Source: Rhodobacterales bacterium HKCCE3408
Lineage (GTDB): Bacteria > Pseudomonadota > Alphaproteobacteria > Rhodobacterales > Rhodobacteraceae
Assembly: GCA_015689705.1 (NCBI GenBank)
Contig: WVSN01000003.1
Coordinates: 124,001-188,000, forward strand
Direction of reading: 5' to 3'
DNA length: 64,000 nt
The notes beneath the pieces were generated by a model. That model worked only from the letters and a program-made list of their open reading frames with translations. It was not told the origin of the DNA and did not search any database. Position numbers and translations under genes: made by a program. Below are positions 1-8,762 of the stretch, one piece after another; the stretch's first letter is position 1; each line of letters starts with the position of its first letter.

Positions 1-1
1 G

Positions 2-232
2 CCCGGCGCGACGGCGCAGATCCTGCATTCCTATATCGGCCTGACCGATCTGCCGGACGACCTGGAGGGTACGGGCGGTCTCGACCACGAGGGCGAGGAT
101 ATCGCGGTTCACGTCGTGTCGTTCGACCGGGCCATGGAGATGCTTTCGACCGGGGAGCTGGCGAACGCGCCGGCGATCCTGTCGCTGCAATGGCTGGCGG
201 CGAACCGCGCGGGACTGCGCGCACCGGCTTGA
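2..232 (+). CDS. Nudix hydrolase, C-terminal part (ADP-ribose pyrophosphatase-like)
   Basis: This is the 3' end of a gene that begins before the window; about 76 residues are visible, ending at a TGA. The tail reads like the end of NudF-type ADP-ribose pyrophosphatases: a Y-x-G-L stretch, an acidic G-x-D-H-E-G-E-D segment followed by an IAVHVVSFDRAMEML strand/helix, and a closing helix with ILSLQWLA. The Nudix box itself would lie upstream, so family membership is inferred from the tail only. It is followed by a 55-bp gap and a cysK-like gene on the same strand. Confidence 0.6.
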   Translation, partial: PGATAQILHSYIGLTDLPDDLEGTGGLDHEGEDIAVHVVSFDRAMEMLSTGELANAPAILSLQWLAANRAGLRAPA

Positions 233-287
233 AACTCAGGGCGCGGCGCATCATACCCCTGAGGCGACGAATGCCGGGGAGGACGCC

Positions 288-1322
288 ATGACCATCCACA
301 AGGATCTTGCGGCCGCGGTGGGCAACACGCCGCTGATCCGGCTGAACGCCATCAGCGATGCGACCGGCTGCGAGATTCTCGGCAAGGCGGAGTTCCTGAA
401 CCCCGGCCAGTCGGTCAAGGACCGCGCGGCGCTCTGGATTATCCGGGACGCGGTCGAGAAGGGGACACTCAAGCCCGGCGGCACCATCGTCGAAGGCACG
501 GCGGGCAATACCGGCATCGGTCTGGCACTGGTCGGCGCGTCGATGGGCTTTCGCACCGTCATCGTGATCCCCGAGACCCAGAGCCAGGAAAAGAAGGACA
601 TGATCCGGCTCGCGGGTGCCGAGCTCGTGCAGGTTCCGGCGGTGCCCTACAAGAACCCGAACAACTACGTGAAATACTCGGCCCGGCTGGCTGCGGCGCT
701 GAACGAGATCCTGCCCGAGGGCGCGATCTGGGCGAACCAGTTCGACAACACCGCGAACCGGCAGGCCCATATCGACAGCACCGGGCCGGAGATCTGGGAG
801 CAGACCGGCGGCAAGGTCGACGCCTTCGTCGCCTCGGTCGGCTCCGGCGGAACACTGGCCGGCGTCGGTATGGCGTTGCAGCCGAAGGGCGTGAAGATCG
901 CATTGGCCGATCCGGAAGGCTCCGGCGTCTATGGGCTATACACCACGGGCGAACCCGACCCTTCGGGCAGTTCGATCACCGAAGGCATCGGACAGGGACG
1001 GATCACCGCCAACCTCGACGGCTTCACGCCCGACGCCTGTTACAAGATACCCGATTCCGAGGCCCTGCCGCTGGTTTTCGATCTCTTGCGCGACGAAGGG
1101 CTGTGCATGGGCGGATCGACCGGCATCAACATGGCCGGTGCGGTGCGCATGGCCCGTGATCTCGGGCCCGGACATACGGTCGTGACGATCCTGTGCGATT
1201 ACGGCACGCGCTACCAGTCCAAGGTCTGGAACCCTGCCTTCCTGAAGGAAAAGGGGCTGCCGGTGCCGGACTGGCTCGACCGCGCGCCGCTCGACCTTCC
1301 GGACGTGTTCGAGACTCCATGA
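288..1322 (+). CDS. cysK: Cysteine synthase A-like PLP enzyme (first of two)
   Basis: A 344-residue fold-type II PLP enzyme that should make cysteine from O-acetylserine and sulfide in the cytoplasm. The PLP lysine sits in SVKDRAA (K44) and the phosphate/substrate loop is GTAGNTGIG near residue 90, with Ala where most CysK proteins have Ser in TSGNTG. GSGGTLAGVG and the C-terminal GGSTGIN loops are present. It ends in ATGA, shared with the start of the downstream mechanosensitive channel gene. A second, clearly different cysteine synthase is encoded at 50571-51644, so the two may differ in substrate or regulation. It could also be a cystathionine beta-synthase-like enzyme without regulatory domains. 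Confidence 0.85.
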   Translation: MTIHKDLAAAVGNTPLIRLNAISDATGCEILGKAEFLNPGQSVKDRAALWIIRDAVEKGTLKPGGTIVEGTAGNTGIGLALVGASMGFRTVIVIPETQSQEKKDMIRLAGAELVQVPAVPYKNPNNYVKYSARLAAALNEILPEGAIWANQFDNTANRQAHIDSTGPEIWEQTGGKVDAFVASVGSGGTLAGVGMALQPKGVKIALADPEGSGVYGLYTTGEPDPSGSSITEGIGQGRITANLDGFTPDACYKIPDSEALPLVFDLLRDEGLCMGGSTGINMAGAVRMARDLGPGHTVVTILCDYGTRYQSKVWNPAFLKEKGLPVPDWLDRAPLDLPDVFETP

Positions 1323-3751
1323 CGGCCTGGCTCGGCCGGGCGCTTCTGGCGCTGTGTCTGGGCATCGCGCTCGGGCTTGGCACGCCGGCATTCGTGTCTG
1401 CGCAGGACACGCCGTCCAGCGGGCAGGCCGCCGATACCGCCCCCGATTTCGATGCGTTCGAGGCTGTCGCCAGCCGGGCGGAGGCGGCGATCGCCGAGGG
1501 CACGATGTCCAACGCGGATTTCACCGCGCTCCGGACCGAACTGAGCGACTGGCGTGCCCGCTTCCTTGCTGCCGAGAACGCCAATGCTTCGCGAATCTCG
1601 ACCATCCAGGGCCAGATCGATGCGCTCGGCCCCGCGCCCGAGGACGGCCAGACCGAGCTGCAGGAGGTCGCGGACCGCCGCGCGGAACTGGACGCGCGCC
1701 TGTCCGAGGCAGAAGCGCCGCGCCGGCGCGCCTCGGAAGCCTATAACCGCGCCAACGGCCTGATCGGCGAGATCGACCAGCTCATTCGCGCACGCGACAC
1801 AGAAGCGCTGTTCGAGGCCGCGCCCGCACCGGTCAATCCGGCCAACTGGCCGGCCGCGCTGCGGTCGCTCGCTGCGGTGGCCGACGCCGTCCGGGGCGAG
1901 ATCAGCAGCCGCATCTCGGAGGACGCGCCGGGGCTCGGGTCCGGCTTGCCGCTGACGATCCTGCTGGTCGTGCTCGGCCTCGTGCTGATCCTGCGCGGGC
2001 GCGCCTGGACCATCCGGGCGACGAATGCCGTTCTGCACCGGCAGCGCGAACGGGCGCGCCTGACCCTCGGCTTCTTCGTCTCGTTCACGCAGCTCTTCGT
2101 GCCGATCCTCGGCCTTGTCGTCCTGCTCGGGGCTGTGATGTCGACGGGAATTGCCGGTCCCATCGGGCTTGCGCTGCTGACGGACGCCTTCGTCGTCGTC
2201 ATCACGGTCTTCTTCGCGCTCTGGCTGGCCAACCGGCTTTTCCCGGTCAATCCCGACGAGCCGACGGCCCTGACGCTCGCGCCGGAACGGCGGCCCCGGG
2301 CCCGATGGCTCGCCATGTTCATCGGTCTCGGCGTCGGACTGACCCGGTTCGTCGAGACCTTCGCCGGGCTCGACGAGGTCGAGTCCGCGGCCAAGGGCGT
2401 GTTCGTCCTGCCGCTCTACGTGCTGCTGGCCTACATGTTCCTTCGCCTCGCCGGGATCCTCGACCTGATCCGCGGCCGGCTGGAGGAGGATGGGGACGGT
2501 CCCGGCTTCCATGTGCGGCTTCTTCAGGTGCTGTCGCCGGCCCTGCGCCTTGTCGCCATCGTCGGGCCGATCGTCGCCGCGGCGGGCTACTTGGGCGCGG
2601 CCCAGGCGCTGATGGTGCCCGCGGCCCTCAGTCTCGGGGTTCTCGGAGTGCTGCAGGCGCTGCAGATCCCGATCCGCGACACCTACGCCGCGGTCAGCCG
2701 CCGCAGCTTCGAAGATGCCGGGCAGGCGCTCGTGCCCGTCCTCGTGAACTTCGTGCTCGCCTTCGCTGCCCTGCCGGTCTTCGCGCTGATCTGGGGCGTG
2801 CGGCCGGCGGAACTGGGCGAGATCTACGCCCGCTTCAACGAGGGCTTCGCGCTCGGCGGGACGCGGATCACCCCGGGCACGATCTTCTCGGTCGTACTCG
2901 TGTTCCTCATCGGGCTGCTGGCGACCCGGCTCCTGCAGGGGGCGCTGAAAACGACCGTGCTGCCGCGCACGCGCATGGATGCCGGTGCGCGGAACGCGAT
3001 CACCGCCGGGATCGGGTATGTCGGGATCGCGCTGGCGCTTCTGATCGCGATCAACGCGGGCGGGATCGACCTGACCGCGCTGACCTGGGTCCTGTCCGCG
3101 CTCGGCGTCGGGATCGGCTTCGGCCTTCAGAACGTGGTGTCGAACTTCGTGTCTGGCATCATCCTTCTGATCGAGCGGCCGATCTCCGAAGGCGACTGGA
3201 TCGAGGTCAACGGGCAGATGGGGATCGTGAAGTCGATCTCGGTCCGGTCGACGCGGATCGAGACCTTCGACAAGACCGACGTCATCGTGCCGAATGCCGA
3301 TTTCATCTCGGGCACGGTCACGAACTGGACCCGGGGCAACAATATCGGCCGCGCGGTGCTGACGGTCGGCGTGGCCTATGGCACCGATACGCGCCGCGTG
3401 CAGGAGATCCTGACCGACATCGCGAAGTCCCATCCCGGTGTCGCGGCCTATCCCGAACCCGGTGTCGACTTCCTCGGTTTCGGCGCCGACAGCCTCGATT
3501 TCCGCATCCGGGCGATCCTGCGCGACGTGAACCAGATCCTCGTCGTGACGACGGAGATCAACCACCAGATCGCCGAACGGTTCAAGGCCGAGGGGATCGA
3601 GATTCCCTTCGCGCAGCGGGATATCTGGCTGCGCAATCCAGAGGCCTTGCGCAGCGCGTCGTCCGGGGTTTCGATGCCCACCGGGCCGCGCACTGCGAGT
3701 GCGGCGGATATCGATCTCGCCGAGGGCGATCCGGACGGAGACGCAACATGA
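1319..3751 (+). CDS. Large MscS-family mechanosensitive channel with signal peptide
   Basis: An 810-residue membrane protein. The ATG at 1319 overlaps the stop of the previous gene (ATGA) and gives a clean signal peptide (MTAWLGRALLALCLGIALG, ending near VSAQD). A periplasmic, partly coiled-coil region of about 170 residues follows, then roughly ten hydrophobic segments. The MscS core near the C-terminus contains GVGIGFGLQNVVSNFVSG (pore helix TM3) and the beta-domain with ERPISEGDWIEV and IVPNADF. The size and architecture match the MscK/DUF3772 type of channel, which releases solutes during osmotic downshock. It sits in a translationally coupled operon with cysK and alaX-like genes; a reason for that grouping is not evident. 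Confidence 0.9.
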   Translation: MTAWLGRALLALCLGIALGLGTPAFVSAQDTPSSGQAADTAPDFDAFEAVASRAEAAIAEGTMSNADFTALRTELSDWRARFLAAENANASRISTIQGQIDALGPAPEDGQTELQEVADRRAELDARLSEAEAPRRRASEAYNRANGLIGEIDQLIRARDTEALFEAAPAPVNPANWPAALRSLAAVADAVRGEISSRISEDAPGLGSGLPLTILLVVLGLVLILRGRAWTIRATNAVLHRQRERARLTLGFFVSFTQLFVPILGLVVLLGAVMSTGIAGPIGLALLTDAFVVVITVFFALWLANRLFPVNPDEPTALTLAPERRPRARWLAMFIGLGVGLTRFVETFAGLDEVESAAKGVFVLPLYVLLAYMFLRLAGILDLIRGRLEEDGDGPGFHVRLLQVLSPALRLVAIVGPIVAAAGYLGAAQALMVPAALSLGVLGVLQALQIPIRDTYAAVSRRSFEDAGQALVPVLVNFVLAFAALPVFALIWGVRPAELGEIYARFNEGFALGGTRITPGTIFSVVLVFLIGLLATRLLQGALKTTVLPRTRMDAGARNAITAGIGYVGIALALLIAINAGGIDLTALTWVLSALGVGIGFGLQNVVSNFVSGIILLIERPISEGDWIEVNGQMGIVKSISVRSTRIETFDKTDVIVPNADFISGTVTNWTRGNNIGRAVLTVGVAYGTDTRRVQEILTDIAKSHPGVAAYPEPGVDFLGFGADSLDFRIRAILRDVNQILVVTTEINHQIAERFKAEGIEIPFAQRDIWLRNPEALRSASSGVSMPTGPRTASAADIDLAEGDPDGDAT

Positions 3752-4473
3752 CCGAGCCCCTTTTTCGCGCCGACGCTTACCGCAAGTCGGCGACTGCCCG
3801 CGTCACCGGGTTGACGACGGAAGGCGGCGTGGTGCTCGACCGCAGCCTGTTCTACGCCCGCGCCGGTGGTCAGCCGGGCGACAGCGGGCGGATCACCTGG
3901 AAGGGTGGCCGGCTGTCGGTCGCGACCGCGGTGAAGGGCGAGGGCGAGTCCATCGTGCTCCTGGCGGCCGAGCCGGCCGAACTGCCGCCCGTCGGGGCCG
4001 AGATCGAACAGCATATCGACTGGGACCGGCGCTACGGCCATATGCGCGTACATACCGCACTGCACCTTCTGTCGGTCGCGCTGCCCTGGCCGGTGACGGG
4101 CGGCGCGATCTCGACCGATAAGGGCCGGCTCGACTTCGACATGGACGGTCCACCGCCCGACAAGGCGGTGGTCGAGGGTCAGCTCAACATGCTGGTCGAG
4201 CGTGATCTCGCCGTGACCGAAGACTGGATTTCCGAAGAGGACCTCGACGCCAATCCAGGGCTGGTCAAGACGATGTCCGTCGCGCCGCCGCGCGGGCAGG
4301 GGCGGATCCGCCTCGTGCGGATCGGCACGGGCGACGGGCAGGTCGATCTTCAGCCCTGCGGCGGCACCCATGTCGCGCGGACGGGCGAAATCGGACCCCT
4401 GCGGATCGGCAAAATCGAGAACAAGGGCCGGCAGAACCGTCGGGTGACGATCCATCTGGGCGACGAGGCGTAG
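3748..4473 (+). CDS. AlaX-type alanyl-tRNA editing protein
   Basis: A 241-residue free-standing editing domain related to the C-terminal half of alanyl-tRNA synthetase. It hydrolyses mischarged Ser-tRNA(Ala) or Gly-tRNA(Ala) in the cytoplasm. The zinc site is visible as HTALH (H102 and H106) plus a CGGTH motif near residue 205, and the N-terminal half carries the FYARAGGQPGDSG segment typical of the family. Its ATG overlaps the stop of the channel gene (ATGA), so the two are translationally coupled. It is the last gene before the lower-GC region. Confidence 0.9.
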   Translation: MTEPLFRADAYRKSATARVTGLTTEGGVVLDRSLFYARAGGQPGDSGRITWKGGRLSVATAVKGEGESIVLLAAEPAELPPVGAEIEQHIDWDRRYGHMRVHTALHLLSVALPWPVTGGAISTDKGRLDFDMDGPPPDKAVVEGQLNMLVERDLAVTEDWISEEDLDANPGLVKTMSVAPPRGQGRIRLVRIGTGDGQVDLQPCGGTHVARTGEIGPLRIGKIENKGRQNRRVTIHLGDEA

Positions 4474-4531
4474 TGCTACACTTAATCGAGGCTACGTCGC
4501 GAGCGGCGCAAATCCGAAGTTTCTATCTTCC

Positions 4532-4543
4532 GAATTAATTGCC
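4532..4543. repeat. 12-bp direct repeat, left copy
   Basis: GAATTAATTGCC occurs here and again at 5623-5634 in the same orientation. The two copies bracket the low-GC sulfotransferase gene and tRNA-Ser. An AT-rich 12-mer repeated exactly within 1.1 kb of this GC-rich chromosome is suggestive, but chance is not excluded. Confidence 0.45.
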
Positions 4544-4560
4544 GTTACCCCTAAGATCGA

Positions 4561-5439
4561 ATGGATAGAGAGGTTGCCATATCTCCTGAACTTCAATTCC
4601 GCGCTTGGCAAATTAAGCAGCTGCCACGGTTACTAGCAGACCGCTCACGTCTTAAGAGCGGCTTAGCGCATCTCATCAGCCGACAAGAGGACTTGTTCTT
4701 CGTTCACAGCACCGGTCGGTCTGGCACTCAGTTGGTAACCAGCCTCATTGAGGCAGCCGACGATACACTGGTTATGCACGAACCAGATTTTGAAGATGAC
4801 CTGCAGGTTATGGCTGGAATTCGACGACATCCTGGATTTGCCGACCAGTATTGGAAACACTTTAGAGCAGCCCAGATTGCCGAAAGGTGGCATGCAGCGC
4901 CGCATGCCCGGTTGTACGGCGAAGTTACGGGAATGCTCCGTTTCCACTCCTCTACCATTTCACATCTGTTTCCAGACTCGAAGATCTTTCTTCTCGCAAG
5001 AGACGGCCGTGGGGTGATCAGGTCAGTCATGGGATGGCGACAGTTCTACAGCAAACGCTCTCGCGGCGCCTACGCAATATCTCCCGGGCCGGGTGAACCA
5101 TTTTTCTCCCAATGGAAGGGCATGACCAGGTTTGAGAAGGTGTGCTGGAGCTTCGCCGATGGCATGAGGCGCTTGGCCGACGGTATCGACCGTAAGAACT
5201 GGATAAGACTGGAGGACCTTGTAGCGGACTTTCGCGTATTTGAGGAGACGATTGGCGCCAGACTTGGCGTTGCGTTGGAACAACCCACTTGGGCGAAAAT
5301 TGTCGGACGCCCGTCACAGAATTCGCAAAAATCTTACTCATTCCCGGCGTGGCCAGATTGGTCATCAGAGGAAAAATCCGCATACCGTAGGATTTGTGGT
5401 CCGGTCATGCAGGACTTTGGATACGATCTTCCGCGATAA
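4561..5439 (+). CDS. Sulfotransferase-family protein, atypical composition
   Basis: A 292-residue protein with the hallmarks of PAPS-dependent sulfotransferases: a 5'-phosphosulfate-binding loop, [11 protein letters not shown] at residues 49-59, and a 3'-phosphate-binding segment, [16 protein letters not shown] near residues 144-159. Such enzymes transfer sulfate to sugars, lipids or other acceptors; the acceptor cannot be read here. The base composition is markedly lower in GC, with many TTA, AGA and AAT-type codons, unlike the flanking genes. This, and its isolated position beside a tRNA gene, suggest horizontal transfer. There is no strong Shine-Dalgarno before the ATG, so the exact start is uncertain. 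Confidence 0.75.
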   Translation: MDREVAISPELQFRAWQIKQLPRLLADRSRLKSGLAHLISRQEDLFFVHSTGRSGTQLVTSLIEAADDTLVMHEPDFEDDLQVMAGIRRHPGFADQYWKHFRAAQIAERWHAAPHARLYGEVTGMLRFHSSTISHLFPDSKIFLLARDGRGVIRSVMGWRQFYSKRSRGAYAISPGPGEPFFSQWKGMTRFEKVCWSFADGMRRLADGIDRKNWIRLEDLVADFRVFEETIGARLGVALEQPTWAKIVGRPSQNSQKSYSFPAWPDWSSEEKSAYRRICGPVMQDFGYDLPR

Positions 5440-5514
5440 CGTTTAGATCTTATGCCAAATCCGCACCCATCCCCCTTGTCCCGCTGCCCGGTTCTCGCGT
5501 AAACGCCCTCTACC

Positions 5515-5604
5515 GGAGAGGTGGCCGAGTGGTCGAAGGCGCACGCCTGGAACGCGTGTAGGCGGGAAACCGTCTCCAGGGTTCGAATCCCTGTCTCTCC
5601 GCCA
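5515..5604 (+). tRNA. tRNA-Ser(GGA)
   Basis: The sequence folds as a class II tRNA: 7-bp acceptor stem with one G-U pair, a D arm, an anticodon stem CACGC/GCGTG around loop CTGGAAC (anticodon GGA), a long variable arm, a T arm with GTTCGAATC, discriminator G and an encoded CCA. The long variable arm and G73 are serine identity features. Confidence 0.95.
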
Positions 5605-5622
5605 TACCCATCTTAAAGCACT

Positions 5623-5634
5623 GAATTAATTGCC
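5623..5634. repeat. 12-bp direct repeat, right copy
   Basis: Second copy of GAATTAATTGCC, 19 bp downstream of tRNA-Ser. The segment between the two copies carries the atypical sulfotransferase gene and the tRNA. From here to 5866 no gene is recognisable. Confidence 0.45.
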
Positions 5635-5866
5635 AAGTATGGCGTTTTCCCAGTGTGACTGGCGAAGCGTCGGGCCAAACCACTGCGCCTGATCGCATCG
5701 GATCGCGTCGCCCCGCACGCTGCGCCGGGTTCAGCTCATCCGACGACTGCTCCCATCGATCGAGGTTTTGAGTCTCCGGACGCTGCGAAACCGGTGGTTT
5801 CGAACGCGCACCGCGCATTTTCCGTCATCCGGGCAATTGGCATCGCGCCTGTGGCGGATGGCAGGC

Positions 5867-6745
5867 TCACCGTGACCGGTCGCCGAGCACGTCGACGAGG
5901 CCTGCCCCGACCACCAGCAGGGTTCCGGTCGCTTCCACCAGACCGAATGGTTCGTCAGTCAGCAGGGCCGCGCTCGCAATGCCCACGACGGCTTCGAGCT
6001 GCAGCAGAATACCCAACCTGCCGGCGTCGATATGCATGGAGCCCCACAGCAGGCCCATCATGACCGGAATCATGAAGCCGGCCGAAGCCAGGATGAGCCA
6101 AGGAAGAAGGCGCTCTAGATCCGCCCAGGTGGGTGCCTCGGAATGCGCGTCGAGCGGCAGGAGCGCGATCAAGAGTGCCACGAGGCTTCCATACAGGAAG
6201 AACGAAAAAACGGTCTCGAAGATCCCGACATCCGGCGTGGACCGAACCCGCAGGGTGCCGCAGGCCCAGACCAGGCCGGCCAGCAACGCCAGACCATCGC
6301 CCGCGTTCTGCGGCACCGGCACACCTGTCCGACCCCCGAGGATCGTCACCAGCCCGGCAAGACCGAGAACGAGGGCGATCAGACGCCATCTTGTGAGCGG
6401 CCGCTTCAGGAGCGCCCTTTCCAGCAGCGTGCTCCAGACGGGGGTGACGTAGAAGAGGATGAGCGCGCGGGCGACGTCGGTCAGCAGTACGCTTTCGGAA
6501 TAAAGGGCAACCGCGCCACCGACGAGCAGGCCGGTCGTTCCGTTCCGGAGCCCGGTCGGCCGGCCGGACCAGAGCCGCAGCGCGGCTGGCGCCGCCAGCA
6601 GTAGGGCAGGCGTCGCGAATACCGCGATCGTCGCCCAACCCGCAGCCAGGCCGTTTGCCTCGAACGCCCGGAGCGGGATCCAGAACAGCCCCCAGGCCGA
6701 GGCGGCCACGACAGTGACGAAGATCGGAAGTCTCGTGGCCGTCAC
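5867..6745 (-). CDS. EamA/DMT-family membrane transporter
   Basis: A 292-residue, highly hydrophobic protein with about ten membrane segments in two EamA repeats, the usual layout and length of drug/metabolite transporters that export amino acids or other small metabolites. No ATG fits; a GTG at 6745 preceded by GAAGGTGA at good spacing gives the normal N-terminus (MTATRLPIFVTVVAASAWGL). The reading frame stays open further upstream, but that stretch runs into the neighbouring hydrolase gene and is not hydrophobic. It lies 140 bp downstream of the hydrolase cluster on the same strand and may export a product of that pathway; this link is inference. Confidence 0.8.
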   Translation of the reverse strand: MTATRLPIFVTVVAASAWGLFWIPLRAFEANGLAAGWATIAVFATPALLLAAPAALRLWSGRPTGLRNGTTGLLVGGAVALYSESVLLTDVARALILFYVTPVWSTLLERALLKRPLTRWRLIALVLGLAGLVTILGGRTGVPVPQNAGDGLALLAGLVWACGTLRVRSTPDVGIFETVFSFFLYGSLVALLIALLPLDAHSEAPTWADLERLLPWLILASAGFMIPVMMGLLWGSMHIDAGRLGILLQLEAVVGIASAALLTDEPFGLVEATGTLLVVGAGLVDVLGDRSR

Positions 6746-6885
6746 CTGGTCACCTTCGGTCAGCGCAATGTCCCGGGCGGATGTTTGTCCGGTTCCCGAT
6801 CTGTTGGCCACACGCGATCTCGGCTTCCGGTGACGAGCCGACGGCCTGATTTGGCGCCGGAGCCACGCATTTTCACGCGCTGTCT

Positions 6886-7731
6886 TCAGCGTGCCTGAAG
6901 GATCTCGAGGATCTTCGCTGCCACGGCTTCCGGTCTGTGCCGGACCATCGACACGTGACCCAGTCCCTCGATCTCGTGAAACCGACCGTGCATGGCAAGA
7001 TCCGACACGACCCGGCACATGTCGGGCGGCGTTTGGACATCCTCCGAGAACGAAATGACCTCGAACGGCACGGGGCAGGTTCCAAGGGCATCGCGACAGT
7101 CGAAATCCAGGCAGGCCTGCCATTGCTCGATCGTGTCGGTGGGGTCGCGGTCTCGAAAGCGCTCGGTGTAGCTTGCCTTGATCTGCGCCCAGAGTTCGGG
7201 ATCGCCGAGCGCCTTCGCGGGAAAGGCATAGGGGGCGTAATGCGGCGCAAGAAAGTATTCGGGCAACACGATACCCGCGCGGCGGAGGTCGATCTCGGCC
7301 TGCATCCAGTCGCGCGTGAAGCCGTCGATATAGGCCGCGGTGCCCATCGGTATCGCGAGCCGGACCTTTTCGGGGAAGTCGATCGCCGTCGCCTGGGTGA
7401 CGAGGCCGCCGAGCGACAGGCCACAGACAACGGCCGGTCCATCGCAGATCGCGTCAATCACCGCTGCGCAGTCGCGGGCGTAGTCCGCCATCGTCCAGGG
7501 TGGCGGTGGGGCGGTCGTCTCGCCGGCCCCGCGGGGATCGTAGCTGATGCACCGGTACCGATCCGTCAAATGGCCGAAGATCTGGGAATAGCCATCCGCC
7601 GTGGCGTCTCCGCCGGGGATGAACACGACGTCAGGACCCGAGCCTTCGATCACGACGCGCATGGTGACGCCCTCTTCGGTCGTCAGCTGGCGGACGTTGG
7701 CTCCGGGTCCGAATGCGGGGAAAACGGCCAT
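6886..7731 (-). CDS. Alpha/beta-fold hydrolase
   Basis: A 281-residue soluble alpha/beta hydrolase. The nucleophile elbow is GLSLGG (S106), the oxyanion region includes FIPGGDA, YDPRGAGET follows strand 4, and the late acidic (FSEDVQTPP) and histidine (GLGHVS) positions complete the triad. The length matches single-domain esterases and amidases. The start lies 2 bp after the stop of the M19 dipeptidase gene, so it belongs to the same operon. The substrate is unknown; the company of CocE-type and M19 hydrolases suggests an ester, amide or lactone intermediate. Confidence 0.85.
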   Translation of the reverse strand: MAVFPAFGPGANVRQLTTEEGVTMRVVIEGSGPDVVFIPGGDATADGYSQIFGHLTDRYRCISYDPRGAGETTAPPPPWTMADYARDCAAVIDAICDGPAVVCGLSLGGLVTQATAIDFPEKVRLAIPMGTAAYIDGFTRDWMQAEIDLRRAGIVLPEYFLAPHYAPYAFPAKALGDPELWAQIKASYTERFRDRDPTDTIEQWQACLDFDCRDALGTCPVPFEVISFSEDVQTPPDMCRVVSDLAMHGRFHEIEGLGHVSMVRHRPEAVAAKILEILQAR

Positions 7732-7733
7732 GG

Positions 7734-8759
7734 TCAGGGTCCTGTGATTGAGAGGGACGAGGGCGCCGGTTTCCAGACCTGTCGCGCCACGCGGGCAAAG
7801 TTGAGACCGAGAACCCGCCGAAGGTCGTCATCCGAAAATCCGATCTTCAGCAGCTCCGCCGCAACGTCCGGCAAGCGCCGGATGTCGAGACAAGAGAGCC
7901 CGGGCCCGTAGCCGGCCGATGCGGGCCAGATCGCGTCCGCGTCCGGCGTGACCGACAGGAATTCAACCGGTCCCTCGATCCGGAATTCCGGCGTGTCGTC
8001 GAGGCAGAGACCGACGTGTTCGGTTCCGACGAGGTCGGCGACATAGGCCGCGTGCCGGGCCACGTCGGCCGGTGTCGCCGTCCCCACGCCGAGAAAGAGG
8101 TTTATCCCGTTGATGCCGACGACACCGCCTGTCGCGGCGCAGGCGCGGATCTGGTCGTTGCCGATATTGCGGCCGTGATCGGCCAGGGCGCGCGGGTTGG
8201 AATGGGTGAAATTCACCGGCAGCGCCGATCGCTCCATCGCCTCCATTGTCGTGCGGAAGCCGCAATGAGTGCAGTCGATGACCATTCCGACGCGGTTCAT
8301 CTCGTCGATGACGGCCCGCCCGAAATCGGTGAGGCCGATATCCTCGTCGTGACAGCCGGACCCGGCCGCGCTGTTGCGGTTGTAGGCGAAGTTCATGTGC
8401 CGGACGCCGAGGTCGTAGAGCATCCGGACCATCTCGATCCGGCCACCGAGGACGCGCATTCCCTCGATGTCGAAGGTCACGGCCATGCGGCCTGCGTTCC
8501 GGGCGGCCGCGACCTCCTCAAGACTGGCAACGAGCGTGGCGTAGGGGATCTCGAGCGCGATCTGGTGGCGAAGGGAGGCGAGCGATTGCAGCGTTGTTTC
8601 GGGCGGCCAGGCGTCGAAACCCGCACAGATCGAAAGATAATCGACCCTGGCCTCGCGCCATGGATCCAGGAAGGGTCCGATCGGGGTGCCGGGCAGGACG
8701 GCAAAGCCGCCGTGATCATCCCAGACAAGCGCGTCACGGTAGATCGCGGCGGCGTCCAT
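7734..8759 (-). CDS. M19-family (renal/membrane) dipeptidase
   Basis: A 341-residue amidohydrolase-fold protein of peptidase family M19, normally a dizinc dipeptidase. Visible metal ligands are H16, E99 in TFDIEG, H165 in DCTHCG and H186 in FTHSNPRAL; LCLDDTPE supplies the conserved late Asp region. The first metal motif reads DDHGGF, so the usual second ligand of the HxD pair is Gly18 instead of Asp. No signal peptide is visible, so the enzyme is probably cytoplasmic. It lies 3 bp after a CocE-type hydrolase gene. Family members cleave dipeptides, and some open beta-lactam rings. Confidence 0.88.
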   Translation of the reverse strand: MDAAAIYRDALVWDDHGGFAVLPGTPIGPFLDPWREARVDYLSICAGFDAWPPETTLQSLASLRHQIALEIPYATLVASLEEVAAARNAGRMAVTFDIEGMRVLGGRIEMVRMLYDLGVRHMNFAYNRNSAAGSGCHDEDIGLTDFGRAVIDEMNRVGMVIDCTHCGFRTTMEAMERSALPVNFTHSNPRALADHGRNIGNDQIRACAATGGVVGINGINLFLGVGTATPADVARHAAYVADLVGTEHVGLCLDDTPEFRIEGPVEFLSVTPDADAIWPASAGYGPGLSCLDIRRLPDVAAELLKIGFSDDDLRRVLGLNFARVARQVWKPAPSSLSITGP

Positions 8760-8762
8760 GGC

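Noticed and set aside
1211-3565. Very long antisense reading frame over the MscS gene (and similar long frames at 52105-54234 and 56465-58738)
   Set aside because: High-GC codon use leaves the antisense frames free of stops. The products are low-complexity, Arg/Asp/Gly-rich and match no family, while the sense frames are clear MscS, DctB and RNase E.
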